DNA of 64,000 nt from Lutimonas saemankumensis (GTDB lineage: Bacteria; Bacteroidota; Bacteroidia; Flavobacteriales; Flavobacteriaceae): NCBI RefSeq assembly GCF_020171465.1, contig NZ_JAIUZR010000003.1:806001-870000 (forward strand), written 5' to 3'. The position numbers were made by a program, and so were the translations under genes. The first letter of the stretch is position 1; every line of letters starts with the position of its first letter. This document shows, in pieces, positions 40,802 to 49,781 of this stretch. The notes under the pieces are model-generated. The model saw only the letters and a program-made list of their open reading frames with translations, did not search any database and had not been told where the DNA came from.

Positions 40802-43177
40802 ATGCTTACAAAATCAATCAATAATGGCGAACGGGTTAATTTGTACAGTCCGGTAGCCATGCCCAAGGCATCCTCTTTTCTTTGGAACAGGAAAATGATG
40901 ATCCATATGAATTGCAGGGGATTTGCCGTCGCTCAATTCATGCAGCCTGAACCTGCAAAATACGCTCATGCTCCAAACCTCGAAGCCAAGACCTTTATGC
41001 AGCCTGAGCAACCTTATTATGCACATCATCCTGGACGATTTTGTTATATCAAAGACCTGGATACCGATGAGCTGTTCTCAGTACCCCATGAACCCGTAAG
41101 GTCCGTGCCTGATGAATTTTGTTTTTCCGCAGGTCAGCATGATATAGGATGGCAGATTATAAAAAACGAGATTCAGGTCAAAATGACCCTGAATTTAACA
41201 AAGGATGACCTTGTTGAAATGTGGCAGATTGAAATTCAAAATCTGAGTAACAAATCCAAACGGCTTCAGGTCTTTCCTTATTTTCCTGTGGGATACATGT
41301 CCTGGATGAATCAATCCTCAAGCTACGATTCAAGATTAAATGCCATTATATGCAGCAGCATTTCACCTTATCAGAAATATCAGGACTATGATAAAATCAA
41401 GAGTTTCAAAGACAAAACATTTCTACTTGCTGAAGAAAAACCAGATGCCTTTGAAACAAATCAGGAAGCATTTGAGGGAGAAGGCGGGTTGCATGCTCCA
41501 TCCTCAATTGCGTCGGGTGGTTTAAAGAATGGTAATGCTATTTATGAAACGCCCACTTGTGCCATGCAATATGACCTTAAACTTGACCCGGAAGAAGAAA
41601 AATGCCTGAATTTTATTTTTGGCCCTGCCAAAGATCGGGATGAAATTGTAGGGATTCGTAAAAGGTTTTTTGAAGATCCATTGGGAGTTGAAAAGGCAAA
41701 GAGAGATTATAAGGAATACATTGAAAATGGTGTTAACCTCATTTCAATTGAAACACCAAACCAAAAACTGAATGAGTTTGTCAATCATTGGCTGCCAAGA
41801 CAAATTTATTATCACGGGGAAACCAATAGGTTGTCAACGGACCCTCAAACCCGTAATTATCTTCAGGATAATATGGGGATGGGGTATATCAAACCAGGTA
41901 TTGCACGCAAGGCCTTTGAAAAAGCTTTGTCTCAACAACAGTCTTCAGGTGCCATGCCTGACGGTGTCATTATTGTCAAGGGAGCCGAACTGAAATACAT
42001 CAATCAGGTTCCTCACACGGATCACTGTGTCTGGCTTCCTGTTTGTTTAAAAAGCTACCTGGACGAAACGAATGATCATGAATTTCTTTCTTCACTTCAG
42101 CCTTTTGCAGATCGTGAAGAAAAGGTTTCGGCTACAGAACACATAAACAGGGCCATGATCTGGTTAATGGAAAACAGAGATGAAAGAGGATTGAATTATA
42201 TCAATCAGGGCGATTGGTGCGATCCGATGAATATGGTTGGTTACAAGGGTAAAGGGGTTTCTGGCTGGCTGTCAATGGCTTGCTCTTATGCCCTTAAAAC
42301 ATGGGTTCAAATTGTTGAAACCTATAAACTCGACGTGGACACCTCGGTTTTTAAAGAATGTATCAAGGAACTAAATGATTCCGTCAACAGGCATATATGG
42401 TCTGTTCACTGGTATGGAAGGGGTATTACTGATGATAACACACTATTTGGGATCCACTCAGATCCTGAAGGGAGGATATTTCTTAACCCGCAGGCCTGGT
42501 CTTTATTATGCGATGCAGCAGACCGCGATAAAGAAAATAAGATCATTAAGGCTGTGGAAGAGGAGTTAGAATCACCCTATGGGATAGAAATGTTAAACCC
42601 TTCTTTTACTTCAATGAGGGAAGATATAGGGCGTGTTACTCAAAAACATCCCGGGTCGGCTGAGAACGGATCTGTGTATAATCACGCCGAGGCCTTTTAT
42701 ATTTTTGCGCTTTATACCAAAGGGTATGCTGACAAGGCCTACCGTTTGATCGATAAAATGATTCCGGGAACGGATGAGAAGGACCTTTTACAAAGGGGAC
42801 AACTACCGGTATTTATTCCAAATTACTACAGAGGAGCATTCAGACAACATCCAAGAACTGCAGGAAGGTCGAGCCAGTTATTTAATACTGGTACGGTACA
42901 CTGGATCTACAGATGTCTTATTGAAGGATTATTTGGTCTAAAAGGAGAAACCGGCGGATTGAGAATTTCCCCTCAACTTCCTGATGCTTGGGATCATGTG
43001 AAAGTGACAAGGCGGTTTAGAGGTGCTAATTTTCATATTGACATGAGAGTTGATCATGAAGTTTCAACCATTCAGGTTTTTCAAAACGATGAACGGCTGG
43101 AAGGCAATCTTATAGAGAACTTTCAAATAGGTAATGAATACCAGATCAGAGTAACTCTTCCAGGATCAGTTTCCTGA
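40802..43177 (+). CDS. GH94-family glycoside phosphorylase
   Basis: A 791-residue cytoplasmic enzyme of glycoside hydrolase family 94 (cellobiose/cellobionic acid phosphorylase group). The N-terminal beta-sandwich is followed by an (alpha/alpha)6 barrel. The catalytic Asp sits in NQGDWCDPMNMVGYKGKG (about residue 472), where most relatives have GDWND. The phosphate site matches QHPRTAGRSSQLFNTGTVHW. ATG at 40802 is preferred over a TTG 15 bases upstream. It would split a beta-linked disaccharide with phosphate into a sugar 1-phosphate. The Cys in GDWCD and the sequence around PDGVIIVKGAELK point to a non-cellobiose substrate, perhaps an aldonic acid-ended one, but this is uncertain. Confidence 0.85.
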   Translation: MLTKSINNGERVNLYSPVAMPKASSFLWNRKMMIHMNCRGFAVAQFMQPEPAKYAHAPNLEAKTFMQPEQPYYAHHPGRFCYIKDLDTDELFSVPHEPVRSVPDEFCFSAGQHDIGWQIIKNEIQVKMTLNLTKDDLVEMWQIEIQNLSNKSKRLQVFPYFPVGYMSWMNQSSSYDSRLNAIICSSISPYQKYQDYDKIKSFKDKTFLLAEEKPDAFETNQEAFEGEGGLHAPSSIASGGLKNGNAIYETPTCAMQYDLKLDPEEEKCLNFIFGPAKDRDEIVGIRKRFFEDPLGVEKAKRDYKEYIENGVNLISIETPNQKLNEFVNHWLPRQIYYHGETNRLSTDPQTRNYLQDNMGMGYIKPGIARKAFEKALSQQQSSGAMPDGVIIVKGAELKYINQVPHTDHCVWLPVCLKSYLDETNDHEFLSSLQPFADREEKVSATEHINRAMIWLMENRDERGLNYINQGDWCDPMNMVGYKGKGVSGWLSMACSYALKTWVQIVETYKLDVDTSVFKECIKELNDSVNRHIWSVHWYGRGITDDNTLFGIHSDPEGRIFLNPQAWSLLCDAADRDKENKIIKAVEEELESPYGIEMLNPSFTSMREDIGRVTQKHPGSAENGSVYNHAEAFYIFALYTKGYADKAYRLIDKMIPGTDEKDLLQRGQLPVFIPNYYRGAFRQHPRTAGRSSQLFNTGTVHWIYRCLIEGLFGLKGETGGLRISPQLPDAWDHVKVTRRFRGANFHIDMRVDHEVSTIQVFQNDERLEGNLIENFQIGNEYQIRVTLPGSVS

Positions 43178-43184
43178 TCCGGAA
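43158..43184 (+). repeat. Hairpin spanning the GH94 stop codon
   Basis: TTCC-A-GGATCAG (43158-43169), TTTC loop, CTGATCC-GGAA (43174-43184). A perfect 7-base stem plus a 4-base outer stem after one bulged A. The TGA stop lies inside the right arm. No T tract follows, so it is more likely an mRNA-stabilising fold than a terminator. Confidence 0.5.
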
Positions 43185-43349
43185 AAGTTCCGTTTGTAAG
43201 GCATAGGCCTGCATTTATAAGGAGATTGAGGTTGTAGGGCGAATAATGTTTTTCATGATCCTCTAAATATGTAATTTTAATGCAGTGATTGATCTTCGGC
43301 TCGACACAAATATTGATTGGAATTATAAATAACATAAACACAAGAAGAG

Positions 43350-43946
43350 ATGAGAAAAGCTGGTTTTATACTATTTCTTTTCTGCCTTAGTATATCGGCA
43401 GGATTATCGGCACAAACAAGTTTGTTTAATGGAAAAGACCTTTCGGGCTGGACAGCCTATGGTACCGAAAAATGGTATGTTGAGGATGGACTTTTGGTAT
43501 GTGAAAGTGGCCCTGACGAGCAGTACGGTTATCTGGCTACGAATAAACATTATAAAAATTTTGAATTGAATCTTGAGTTTAAACAAGAAGCTGATGGAAA
43601 CAGCGGGGTGTTTATTAGATCGACCATTGAAGGAACCAAAGTAAGCGGATGGCAGGTGGAAGTAGCTCCGAAAGGCAAGCATACCGGAGGGGTTTACGAA
43701 TCTTATGGCCGAGGTTGGCTGATCAAGCCTGAACCAGAAAAGGAAAATGTGCTTAAAGAAGGAGAATGGAATCAAATGAAAATCATAGTTAATGGGAACA
43801 TTTTGACTTCTTATTTAAATGGAGTTGAAATGATAAAGATTTCCGATGCAAAAATCGGTGCAGGTGAAGGCTCAGTTGCACTGCAAATTCACGACGGGGG
43901 CGGTATCAAAGTGAAATGGAGAAATATCGTGATCAAAGAAATGTAA
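43350..43946 (+). CDS. Secreted DUF1080 protein (3-keto-disaccharide hydrolase type)
   Basis: A 198-residue exported protein (signal peptide ending GLSAQ) that is one complete DUF1080 jelly-roll domain. Typical features are SLFNGKDLSGWTAYG at the start, NFELNLEFKQEADGNSGVFIRS, and GEWNQMKIIVNGN with LNGVEM. Relatives act on 3-keto-glycosides in Bacteroidota glucan and glycoside use. Together with the GPH importer and GH94 phosphorylase it suggests use of an unusual glucoside or keto-disaccharide; no dehydrogenase for making the keto sugar is in the window. Confidence 0.85.
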   Translation: MRKAGFILFLFCLSISAGLSAQTSLFNGKDLSGWTAYGTEKWYVEDGLLVCESGPDEQYGYLATNKHYKNFELNLEFKQEADGNSGVFIRSTIEGTKVSGWQVEVAPKGKHTGGVYESYGRGWLIKPEPEKENVLKEGEWNQMKIIVNGNILTSYLNGVEMIKISDAKIGAGEGSVALQIHDGGGIKVKWRNIVIKEM

Positions 43947-43973
43947 TTGTAATATTTTTGAATTATTTTATTT

Positions 43974-44008
43974 AAAGCCTGTTTGCTTAGCCAGACAGGC
44001 TTTGTTTT
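43974..44008 (+). terminator. Rho-independent terminator after the DUF1080 gene
   Basis: AAAGCCTGT (43974-43982) and ACAGGCTTT (43995-44003), 12-base loop, followed by GTTTTT. It lies between the DUF1080 gene and the convergent SRAP gene. Confidence 0.75.
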
Positions 44009-44607
44009 TAAAATAGGCTTTGTTGCTGATAAAGCCCGGGGTTGGTTGTAAAATCATAGCGAGGCTTTACATCTTTGCAATTTAACCAGGCCTGCATTTC
44101 GTCCTGATCATATAAGGCAAAGGGCATTCTTAATTTGGTATTGTGAATTTCGCGCATAACACCCTGCGCTTCCGTTGTAACCACCGCATACGTTTTTGTA
44201 TCGGAGCAGTGGTCATATAGCCCGGCAAGGGCGAACAATTCATTGTTAAATCCTATATCATATTTGATTTTACTTCCATTGATATGCTGCCATTCATAAA
44301 AGCCATTTACGATGATCAAACATCTGTTATTCGTGATATTCTTAAAGGAAGGTTTTTCTTCCAGTGTCTCGATTCTTGCATTCAGGGTGTATTGCCTGTT
44401 CCAGCTTTCATCTGCCCAGTAGGGGATAAGTCCCCATTGATAAAGCTGGATCAATTTTGGATCTTCATCTGTTATTACAGGAGTCTTGGGAAAGTCAAAG
44501 GCTTTGATCACTTCACTGGGATCAAACTCATCCAATCCACTGATTCGAGCATCAAACTGTCTTTGGATTTCTTCTTTTTTCTTGGTTATCTTGGTTTGAT
44601 AGCACAT
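44008..44607 (-). CDS. SRAP-family DNA-protein crosslink protein (YedK/HMCES type)
   Basis: A 199-residue SOS-response-associated peptidase family member. Cys2 of MCYQTK is the residue that traps abasic sites after removal of Met. The other active-site residues are Asn in NARIETLEEKPSF, Glu in VNGFYEWQHI, and His in HNTKLRMPFAL. It shields abasic sites in single-stranded DNA. It is 32 bases downstream of the exonuclease/GIY-YIG gene, giving a DNA repair pair. Confidence 0.92.
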   Translation of the reverse strand: MCYQTKITKKKEEIQRQFDARISGLDEFDPSEVIKAFDFPKTPVITDEDPKLIQLYQWGLIPYWADESWNRQYTLNARIETLEEKPSFKNITNNRCLIIVNGFYEWQHINGSKIKYDIGFNNELFALAGLYDHCSDTKTYAVVTTEAQGVMREIHNTKLRMPFALYDQDEMQAWLNCKDVKPRYDFTTNPGLYQQQSLF

Positions 44608-44639
44608 GATATGAATGGTTTTGAAATTTGACTAAGGGA

Positions 44640-46046
44640 TTAAATGATAAAGCCGGATTCGGTTTCGAGAAGTACGAATTTATCTTCATTTTTATTTCTA
44701 AATCCTCTCAGAATCTTCTGAATATCTCTGTTATCCTTCTTCATAATAAGGAACTCTTTTAACTGGTCAAGGGAAGCGATCTGCTGATCCGAATCAATAA
44801 AGCCAAAACCTTGATAAATTCCGTTTTCGATCAGTACAAACGCCAGCTCTTCACGATTCCTCCCTCGCTGTTTAATAAGATAGCTCTTACTGTCATTACT
44901 CATGTATTCAATGGCTTCTTTGACCCTCTTATTGTAGCTGGCTACGGATTCTTCGCCACGACAAACTCCTTTACATTTTTTTATCTGATAATGAAAACAG
45001 GAGTTCACGTTAGACTGTAAATGGCAATATTTGGGGCAAAGCTCAAATTTTTCGCAGATTCTTTCCAAAAATAGCCTGCTCTCAGTAGAATTATAAAACT
45101 TGCAAATGGGGTTGGGAGCGCTTTTAAGATTATTCCATGCCAAATGCATCAATCCCGACCTGTCTTCATAACTGAATACCGCAAAACCTTCGTTATTTCT
45201 TCTCTGGGCCCTGTTATAAAGCGGGTAGTACTTTTTTATTTCTTCCGATTCCAAAAGGAGCGCGATCAATTCGCTTCCGGTTATTTCAAAAGTTATATTG
45301 GTGGTTTGCTGACACAAAGAAACTTCCCTGTTTTTCTTATCATAAAAGTGGCTCAAAACCCTCTTTTTGATGTTTACGGCCTTCCCCACATAAATAATCT
45401 CATCCTTTTCATTTCGAAAATAATAGACACCCGTTTTTTCTGGTAATTGATCAAAAACTTCTTTGGCTAATCCAGGAGGGAGCGTGGCATGTCTGGATCC
45501 TTGCTTTAAAAATGAATTAAAAACTTTCCGATCATTGTCTAAATTTAAAAGTTTGTCAAAAAGCATGGCTGTTGCCCTTGTGTCACCCATCGCCCTGTGC
45601 CTGTCATGAAGAGGTATTCCCACATTGGCACATAGTTTCCCTAAACTATAGGAGGGAAGCCCCGGAATTAGCTTGCGAGACAATCTTACCGTACATAGTT
45701 TTTTTCTTTTAAAGGGAAATCCCAGATCAGCAAATTCCTTGTGAATTACGTTGTAGTCAAAATTGACATTATGGGCAACAAAAATACAATCGGAAGTAAA
45801 TTCAATGATCTCTTTGGCAATTTCATAGAATTTTGGAGCATCCGCAACCATATAATCATCGATTCCCGTCAATCTTGTAATGGCATAGGGGATACTGCTC
45901 TCAGGATTGACCAGGCTGTGAAATTCATCGACAACCTGTTTCCCATTATGAACCAGGATGGCAATTTCAGTGATTTTATTTCCCTGAATGCCCATCCCTG
46001 TGGTCTCAACATCAATTATTGCATATTTTACACCATCGTTCATCAA
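44640..46046 (-). CDS. DnaQ-type exonuclease fused to GIY-YIG nuclease domain
   Basis: A 468-residue two-domain nuclease. Residues ~8-170 are a DEDDh exonuclease of the Pol III epsilon type (YAIIDVETTGMG, FVAHNVNFDYNVI, HRAMGDTRATAMLF). Residues ~205-290 are a GIY-YIG domain (GVYYFRNEKDEIIYVGKAVNIKKRVLSHF). A Cys-bearing segment follows, with CPKYCHLQSNVNSCFHYQIK and KCKGVCRGEE as in UvrC/Cho-like proteins. The catalytic Asp-Glu of the first domain is in DVE (D12, E14). It likely incises and trims damaged DNA. It lies just upstream of the SRAP gene. Confidence 0.9.
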   Translation of the reverse strand: MMNDGVKYAIIDVETTGMGIQGNKITEIAILVHNGKQVVDEFHSLVNPESSIPYAITRLTGIDDYMVADAPKFYEIAKEIIEFTSDCIFVAHNVNFDYNVIHKEFADLGFPFKRKKLCTVRLSRKLIPGLPSYSLGKLCANVGIPLHDRHRAMGDTRATAMLFDKLLNLDNDRKVFNSFLKQGSRHATLPPGLAKEVFDQLPEKTGVYYFRNEKDEIIYVGKAVNIKKRVLSHFYDKKNREVSLCQQTTNITFEITGSELIALLLESEEIKKYYPLYNRAQRRNNEGFAVFSYEDRSGLMHLAWNNLKSAPNPICKFYNSTESRLFLERICEKFELCPKYCHLQSNVNSCFHYQIKKCKGVCRGEESVASYNKRVKEAIEYMSNDSKSYLIKQRGRNREELAFVLIENGIYQGFGFIDSDQQIASLDQLKEFLIMKKDNRDIQKILRGFRNKNEDKFVLLETESGFII

Positions 46047-46143
46047 AAAAGTAACAGAATTTAGCCGCAGATTATCTCCTGTTTAAAAATAAGAAAGAAA
46101 TTTATACTTATTTTTATCTGAACAACTTTATTGCAAATTTTTT

Positions 46144-46326
46144 ATGGAAGAACAATTTTTTCAGTGTCCTTACTGCTGGGAGGAGATTTCCATTCTGACA
46201 GATCCTTCTGTTACAGAACAAATTCTTGTTGAGGATTGCGAGGTTTGTTGTAACCCGATAGAAATAACGATAGTCTTTGATCAGGGCACTTTGGTCAGTT
46301 TTGAATCCAAGGATCTTGGTCAGTAA
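46144..46326 (+). CDS. CPXCG-type cysteine-rich protein
   Basis: A 60-residue zinc-ribbon-like protein. FQCPYCWEE near the start and VEDCEVCCNPIEI form two Cys-x-x-Cys knuckles, as in the CPXCG family. The ends are acidic. Function unknown. ATG at 46144. It runs opposite to the neighbouring MFS gene (ten-base gap, convergent). Confidence 0.85.
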   Translation: MEEQFFQCPYCWEEISILTDPSVTEQILVEDCEVCCNPIEITIVFDQGTLVSFESKDLGQ

Positions 46327-46335
46327 AAATTCGAA

Positions 46336-47562
46336 TCAACTTAATTTATCCATTACTTTTCGCCTTTGCCGCTTTGTATCGACTCGCAAATAGATAATGA
46401 TCAGAATCGATAAGAAACTGCATATCAGGAATCCTATAAATAGTGGTAAGGCTCGCTGATCGATAAATCGGCCAATATAGATACTGATGGGAACCGCCAT
46501 AATGGTAGAGATAAAACCGGTAATCGCGGCACCTATTCCCGCTATATGTCCTATAGGCTGCATAGCCATTGCCCTTAAATTTCCGAATAAGAATCCAATA
46601 GAAAAGAACTGCATGCCAAAAAACAACAGGAGAAGGGTAACATCCGGATTATCTGTATTATAGAATAGTATCAAATAAAGCAGGGAAATACTAAAAAAAG
46701 ACAAAATAGCAGTGTTAATAATTCGTTCCATTCCAAATCGAACTACCAGGGTTCCGTTTAAAAAAGTAGCAGATCCAATGGAGATGGCCAGCCCTGCAAA
46801 AATGAAAGGAAATTCCTCTTTCAATCCATATTGCGTGTGAAATATTTGCTGGGAGGAGCTTAAATAAACCATAAAGGATCCTGTGATAAAACCAGAGATA
46901 ATTGTATAACCCATCGTCTTTTTGTATTTGATCAGTTCCTTCAATCCATCAGAAAAAATATGTCCCGAAAAACTGATTCGTTGTGCATCAGGTAAGGTCT
47001 CAGGCTGCCTTTTCCAAAACCACCAAGACACTAAAATACTGAATATCAATTGAATATAGAATATTGCTTGCCAGTTATAGTGATCAAGTACAAACTTCCC
47101 CATGGCAGGAGCTATAATGGGGACCAAAATGAAAACAACCGTTATAAAAGACATGATTCTGGCCATATAATCACCTTCAAATGTATCACGCACCATAGCG
47201 ATACTAATGGTTCTAGGGGCGGATAAACCAACTCCCTGTAAAATTCGGCCAATCACCATCCAAAATAAACTTTCCGAATAAATACAGATCAAACTTGCAA
47301 TAATAAAAATGGTGAAACCCATGTACACAATGGGCTTTCTGCCTAAACTGTCTGAAATAGGTCCAAACAGAAGCGGCCCGATTCCCAATCCAAGAAAGAT
47401 CATGGTTATCAGCAGCTGTGTATCACTTGATTTTGTCGTTCCGATTGAAAAACCGATATAATCCAGTGCGGGAAGTAAAGCATCAATAGCAAGCGCCACA
47501 ATTGACATCAGGGACGCCATCAGCGCTACGAATTCAAACTGGGAAGGTATTCGATTTTGCAT
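46336..47562 (-). CDS. Bcr/CflA-type drug-efflux MFS transporter
   Basis: A 408-residue transporter with 12 predicted helices. Motif A appears as LGIGPLLFGPISDSLGRKPIVYMGF, and LQGVGLSAPRTISIAMVRDTF matches the Bcr/CflA branch. A late QPIGHIAGIGAAITGFISTIM segment is also typical. It probably pumps out drugs or amino acid-like compounds by proton exchange. ATG at 47562 is preferred over a TTG 18 bases upstream, since it opens the normal cytoplasmic N-terminus. Confidence 0.88.
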   Translation of the reverse strand: MQNRIPSQFEFVALMASLMSIVALAIDALLPALDYIGFSIGTTKSSDTQLLITMIFLGLGIGPLLFGPISDSLGRKPIVYMGFTIFIIASLICIYSESLFWMVIGRILQGVGLSAPRTISIAMVRDTFEGDYMARIMSFITVVFILVPIIAPAMGKFVLDHYNWQAIFYIQLIFSILVSWWFWKRQPETLPDAQRISFSGHIFSDGLKELIKYKKTMGYTIISGFITGSFMVYLSSSQQIFHTQYGLKEEFPFIFAGLAISIGSATFLNGTLVVRFGMERIINTAILSFFSISLLYLILFYNTDNPDVTLLLLFFGMQFFSIGFLFGNLRAMAMQPIGHIAGIGAAITGFISTIMAVPISIYIGRFIDQRALPLFIGFLICSFLSILIIIYLRVDTKRQRRKVMDKLS

Positions 47563-47650
47563 CCGGCAAAAATACGCCAAATTTATTTGCTGTTAACCAT
47601 TTAACATACCTATAAATTTGTCCTTCCATCAGCTGTGCGGGATTCGTTTT

Positions 47651-48934
47651 TTAGAACTGACTGGTCCAGCCAAGAACCGTTTTGAAAAATTCTGGATGCA
47701 ATGAGGACCAATAGGAGAAATCAGGGTTTTCCCTCAACATCATGGAATGATCGGCACCTTCAATTCTTAGGTATTTATTTTTCTTATTTGCCTTTTTACC
47801 AATATGGCTTTCAATCTTTTCAAGGCTTGATTCAGGAATGACCTGGTCCTGTCCACCTTCAATAATCAATAGAGGAGTAGACAGATTTTCAAAATAGGGA
47901 AGCGGGGTATAATTTAATTTTCGATCCGTAACCACCTCATCCAGATTAGGAATCCAAATTTGATGAAACCAGTTTTTTGATTCATACTGTGAGATTTTAC
48001 CTTCAAGTGATTGTTTATCAATATTGGAGGCAATATACTCAAATACAGCTCCTTGCATCAATGAAGCTTCTTCGATACTTGACTCTCCAATTACAGTTTT
48101 GTTCCTGTTTTTCCAATAATTGAGATCACTTTCCAATAGTGTTGAAGCAGGGCAACTTACGATTACGCCGTAAGCTAATTTTGGTTGCTTCTTTAAGATA
48201 TAGGGAATTTTAGCTCCGCCTTGACTACTTCCAATAATGCCAATGTCAGCATAATCGATCTTTTCAGATTCATGAAGGAATTCCAAGGCACTAAGATCAT
48301 CACCACAAAGCTCGGGTATATCCGCCAGTTGCCAGTTACCATCTGATAATCCTGTTCCGCGTTTGTCAATATGAAAACTTATATATCCGGCTTTTGCCAA
48401 TAAAAGTGCTTCGGCCCGTGAACTGCTGCGATCCTGGTTTCCTGAAGACGTAACCAGATAGATGGCTTTACCATTAGGGGTATCCGGATAGTAAATGGTT
48501 CCATATAATAGGTTTGAGCCCGATCTAAGCCGGACATCTTTGGATTTTGCGGATTCAGTGTCTGGATTTCTCTTATTCAATTCAAAATCATAGCTACGGC
48601 CATCCACGGTCAGCTGACAAGGCATTTCATTATCGTTAACACTGGAACATTCAAATTCATAGCGAAAAAAATCGCTTTGCAGAGCAAAGAAAAGTGAAGC
48701 ATCCTTGACCGAAATGTCACCGGCTGGTATTCCAAAAGCATTCTGGCCAAGACTGTTGAATTTAATAACATACTGATCGTTAATCTTGGAAATATCAAAT
48801 TCAAGATCTGTTTCAAAAGTTTCAAATTTAAATTGTCCTGAATAAACACCTGGTTCCGGAATTTTCTGAGCTTGAGAAAATTGAACAATTCCCAAAATAC
48901 TTAGAAATAGATAATAGTAATTTTTTAGTCTCAT
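47651..48934 (-). CDS. Secreted alpha/beta hydrolase (esterase/peptidase type)
   Basis: A 427-residue exported protein. The signal peptide (ending FSQAQ) follows ATG at 48934, preferred to a start 36 bases upstream. A beta-rich N-terminal domain (~20-140) is followed by an alpha/beta hydrolase domain with the nucleophile elbow GIIGSSQGGAKI, the acid in LLIEGGQDQVIP and the base His in EGADHSMML. The layout resembles BAAT/dienelactone-hydrolase-like enzymes (S9-like). Substrate unknown. A GACGT-CTA-ACGTC palindrome lies ten bases upstream of the start (48944-48956). Confidence 0.83.
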   Translation of the reverse strand: MRLKNYYYLFLSILGIVQFSQAQKIPEPGVYSGQFKFETFETDLEFDISKINDQYVIKFNSLGQNAFGIPAGDISVKDASLFFALQSDFFRYEFECSSVNDNEMPCQLTVDGRSYDFELNKRNPDTESAKSKDVRLRSGSNLLYGTIYYPDTPNGKAIYLVTSSGNQDRSSSRAEALLLAKAGYISFHIDKRGTGLSDGNWQLADIPELCGDDLSALEFLHESEKIDYADIGIIGSSQGGAKIPYILKKQPKLAYGVIVSCPASTLLESDLNYWKNRNKTVIGESSIEEASLMQGAVFEYIASNIDKQSLEGKISQYESKNWFHQIWIPNLDEVVTDRKLNYTPLPYFENLSTPLLIIEGGQDQVIPESSLEKIESHIGKKANKKNKYLRIEGADHSMMLRENPDFSYWSSLHPEFFKTVLGWTSQF

Positions 48935-48943
48935 AATATGTAA

Positions 48944-49275
48944 GACGTCTAACGTCATTTTTTGTAACAATTCTTTAAAAAATTTTAAATAAAAGGCAGA
49001 GAAATATTTTTATATACGGCTTTTGACCTGGTTCGGATGCATCATAATGATTATGAAAAGGAGAGGGTTTCCATATTTTCTATTTAACATAATATTAATT
49101 ATAGTACAAGTATAAGGTTTTGTTCTATACAAGGTATATCAACGATCTTTAAACTTAATCCGAAAAGCATATTATACGTTTACTTCATGATAAAAATCTG
49201 TTTTGATTTCCTTTTAATTCCATAATTTAGTAATGGCAATAAACCGAAATACAAATACTTCAAAATAGAATTCTT
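48944..49275. other. Gene-free stretch between the alpha/beta hydrolase and metal-binding genes
   Basis: About 330 bases with no coding ORF. It holds GACGT-CTA-ACGTC (48944-48956), next to the hydrolase start, and a perfect CATAAT-G-ATTATG palindrome (49043-49055) near the middle. No TAnnTTTG box is well placed for either gene. The palindromes are operator candidates. Confidence 0.4.
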
Positions 49276-49680
49276 ATGAAAGTCAATCGATTGCTTACCA
49301 ACCTGTTTATTTTAATTTTTTCATTGTTCCTGTTTTCTTCTTGCGCAGATAAAAAGACCGAACAAAAAACTGAATCCGTTAAGGAAACCGTTTCTGCTGA
49401 ATCGTCCTATCAATGTCCAATGGATTGTGAAAATGGCAAAACTTATGACGAATCCGGATCTTGTCCAGTCTGCAAAATGGATCTCAAAGCTATGAATTCA
49501 GCAAAGGCGCATACATGTAAAAAACACAAAGACGGAAAATGCGATTGTAAAGGTGAAAAATGTGCCTGTAAGAATTGTGCAGAACACGCTCAGGCTATGA
49601 CCTGTAAAAAGCACAAAGATGGTAAATGTACTTGCGAAGGGAAAAAGTGCGCCTGCGAAAACTGCGTCGAACATTCCTGA
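49276..49680 (+). CDS. Cys-rich metal-binding lipoprotein with two metallothionein-like repeats
   Basis: A 134-residue lipoprotein (lipobox Cys 23, FSSC). Residues 45-70 match the heavy-metal-binding domain (YQCPMDCENGKTY...CPVCKMDL) seen in copper and zinc efflux proteins. Then come two 29-residue repeats, TCKKHKDGKCDCKGEKCACK... and TCKKHKDGKCTCEGKKCACE..., each with six Cys in the same spacing (81, 89, 91, 96, 98, 101; then 110, 118, 120, 125, 127, 130) and a closing EH. This resembles bacterial metallothionein in its KCxC and CACxxC pairs, but on a lipid-anchored envelope protein. Binding of Cu(I), Zn or Cd is likely; it is not shown here. Confidence 0.85.
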   Translation: MKVNRLLTNLFILIFSLFLFSSCADKKTEQKTESVKETVSAESSYQCPMDCENGKTYDESGSCPVCKMDLKAMNSAKAHTCKKHKDGKCDCKGEKCACKNCAEHAQAMTCKKHKDGKCTCEGKKCACENCVEHS

Positions 49681-49700
49681 ATTCTCCCTCATTCTTAAAC

Positions 49701-49750
49701 AAAGTTCAAATGTAATAAACCGAAATTTCGATTTATTACATTTGGACTTT
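49701..49750. terminator. 50-base near-perfect palindrome, probable two-way terminator
   Basis: AAAGT-T-CAAATGTAATAAA ... TTTATTACATTTG-G-ACTTT across the whole 50 bases. The only non-Watson-Crick pairs are T/G (49706/49745) and C/A (49720/49731). It lies between the metal-binding lipoprotein gene (ends 49680) and the convergent ABC-M1 gene (ends 49782). The arms end in T or A runs on both strands. Confidence 0.75.
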
Positions 49751-49781
49751 AGTTAATTTCTATTTGGTCAAGAACGGGCTC

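Noticed and set aside
43158-43184. Terminator of the GH94 gene
   Set aside because: The stem is good but contains the stop codon, and no T tract follows.
49276-49680. Low-complexity or artefactual Cys-rich ORF
   Set aside because: It has a lipobox, a recognisable heavy-metal-binding domain, and exact 29-residue repeat spacing, so it was kept as a gene.
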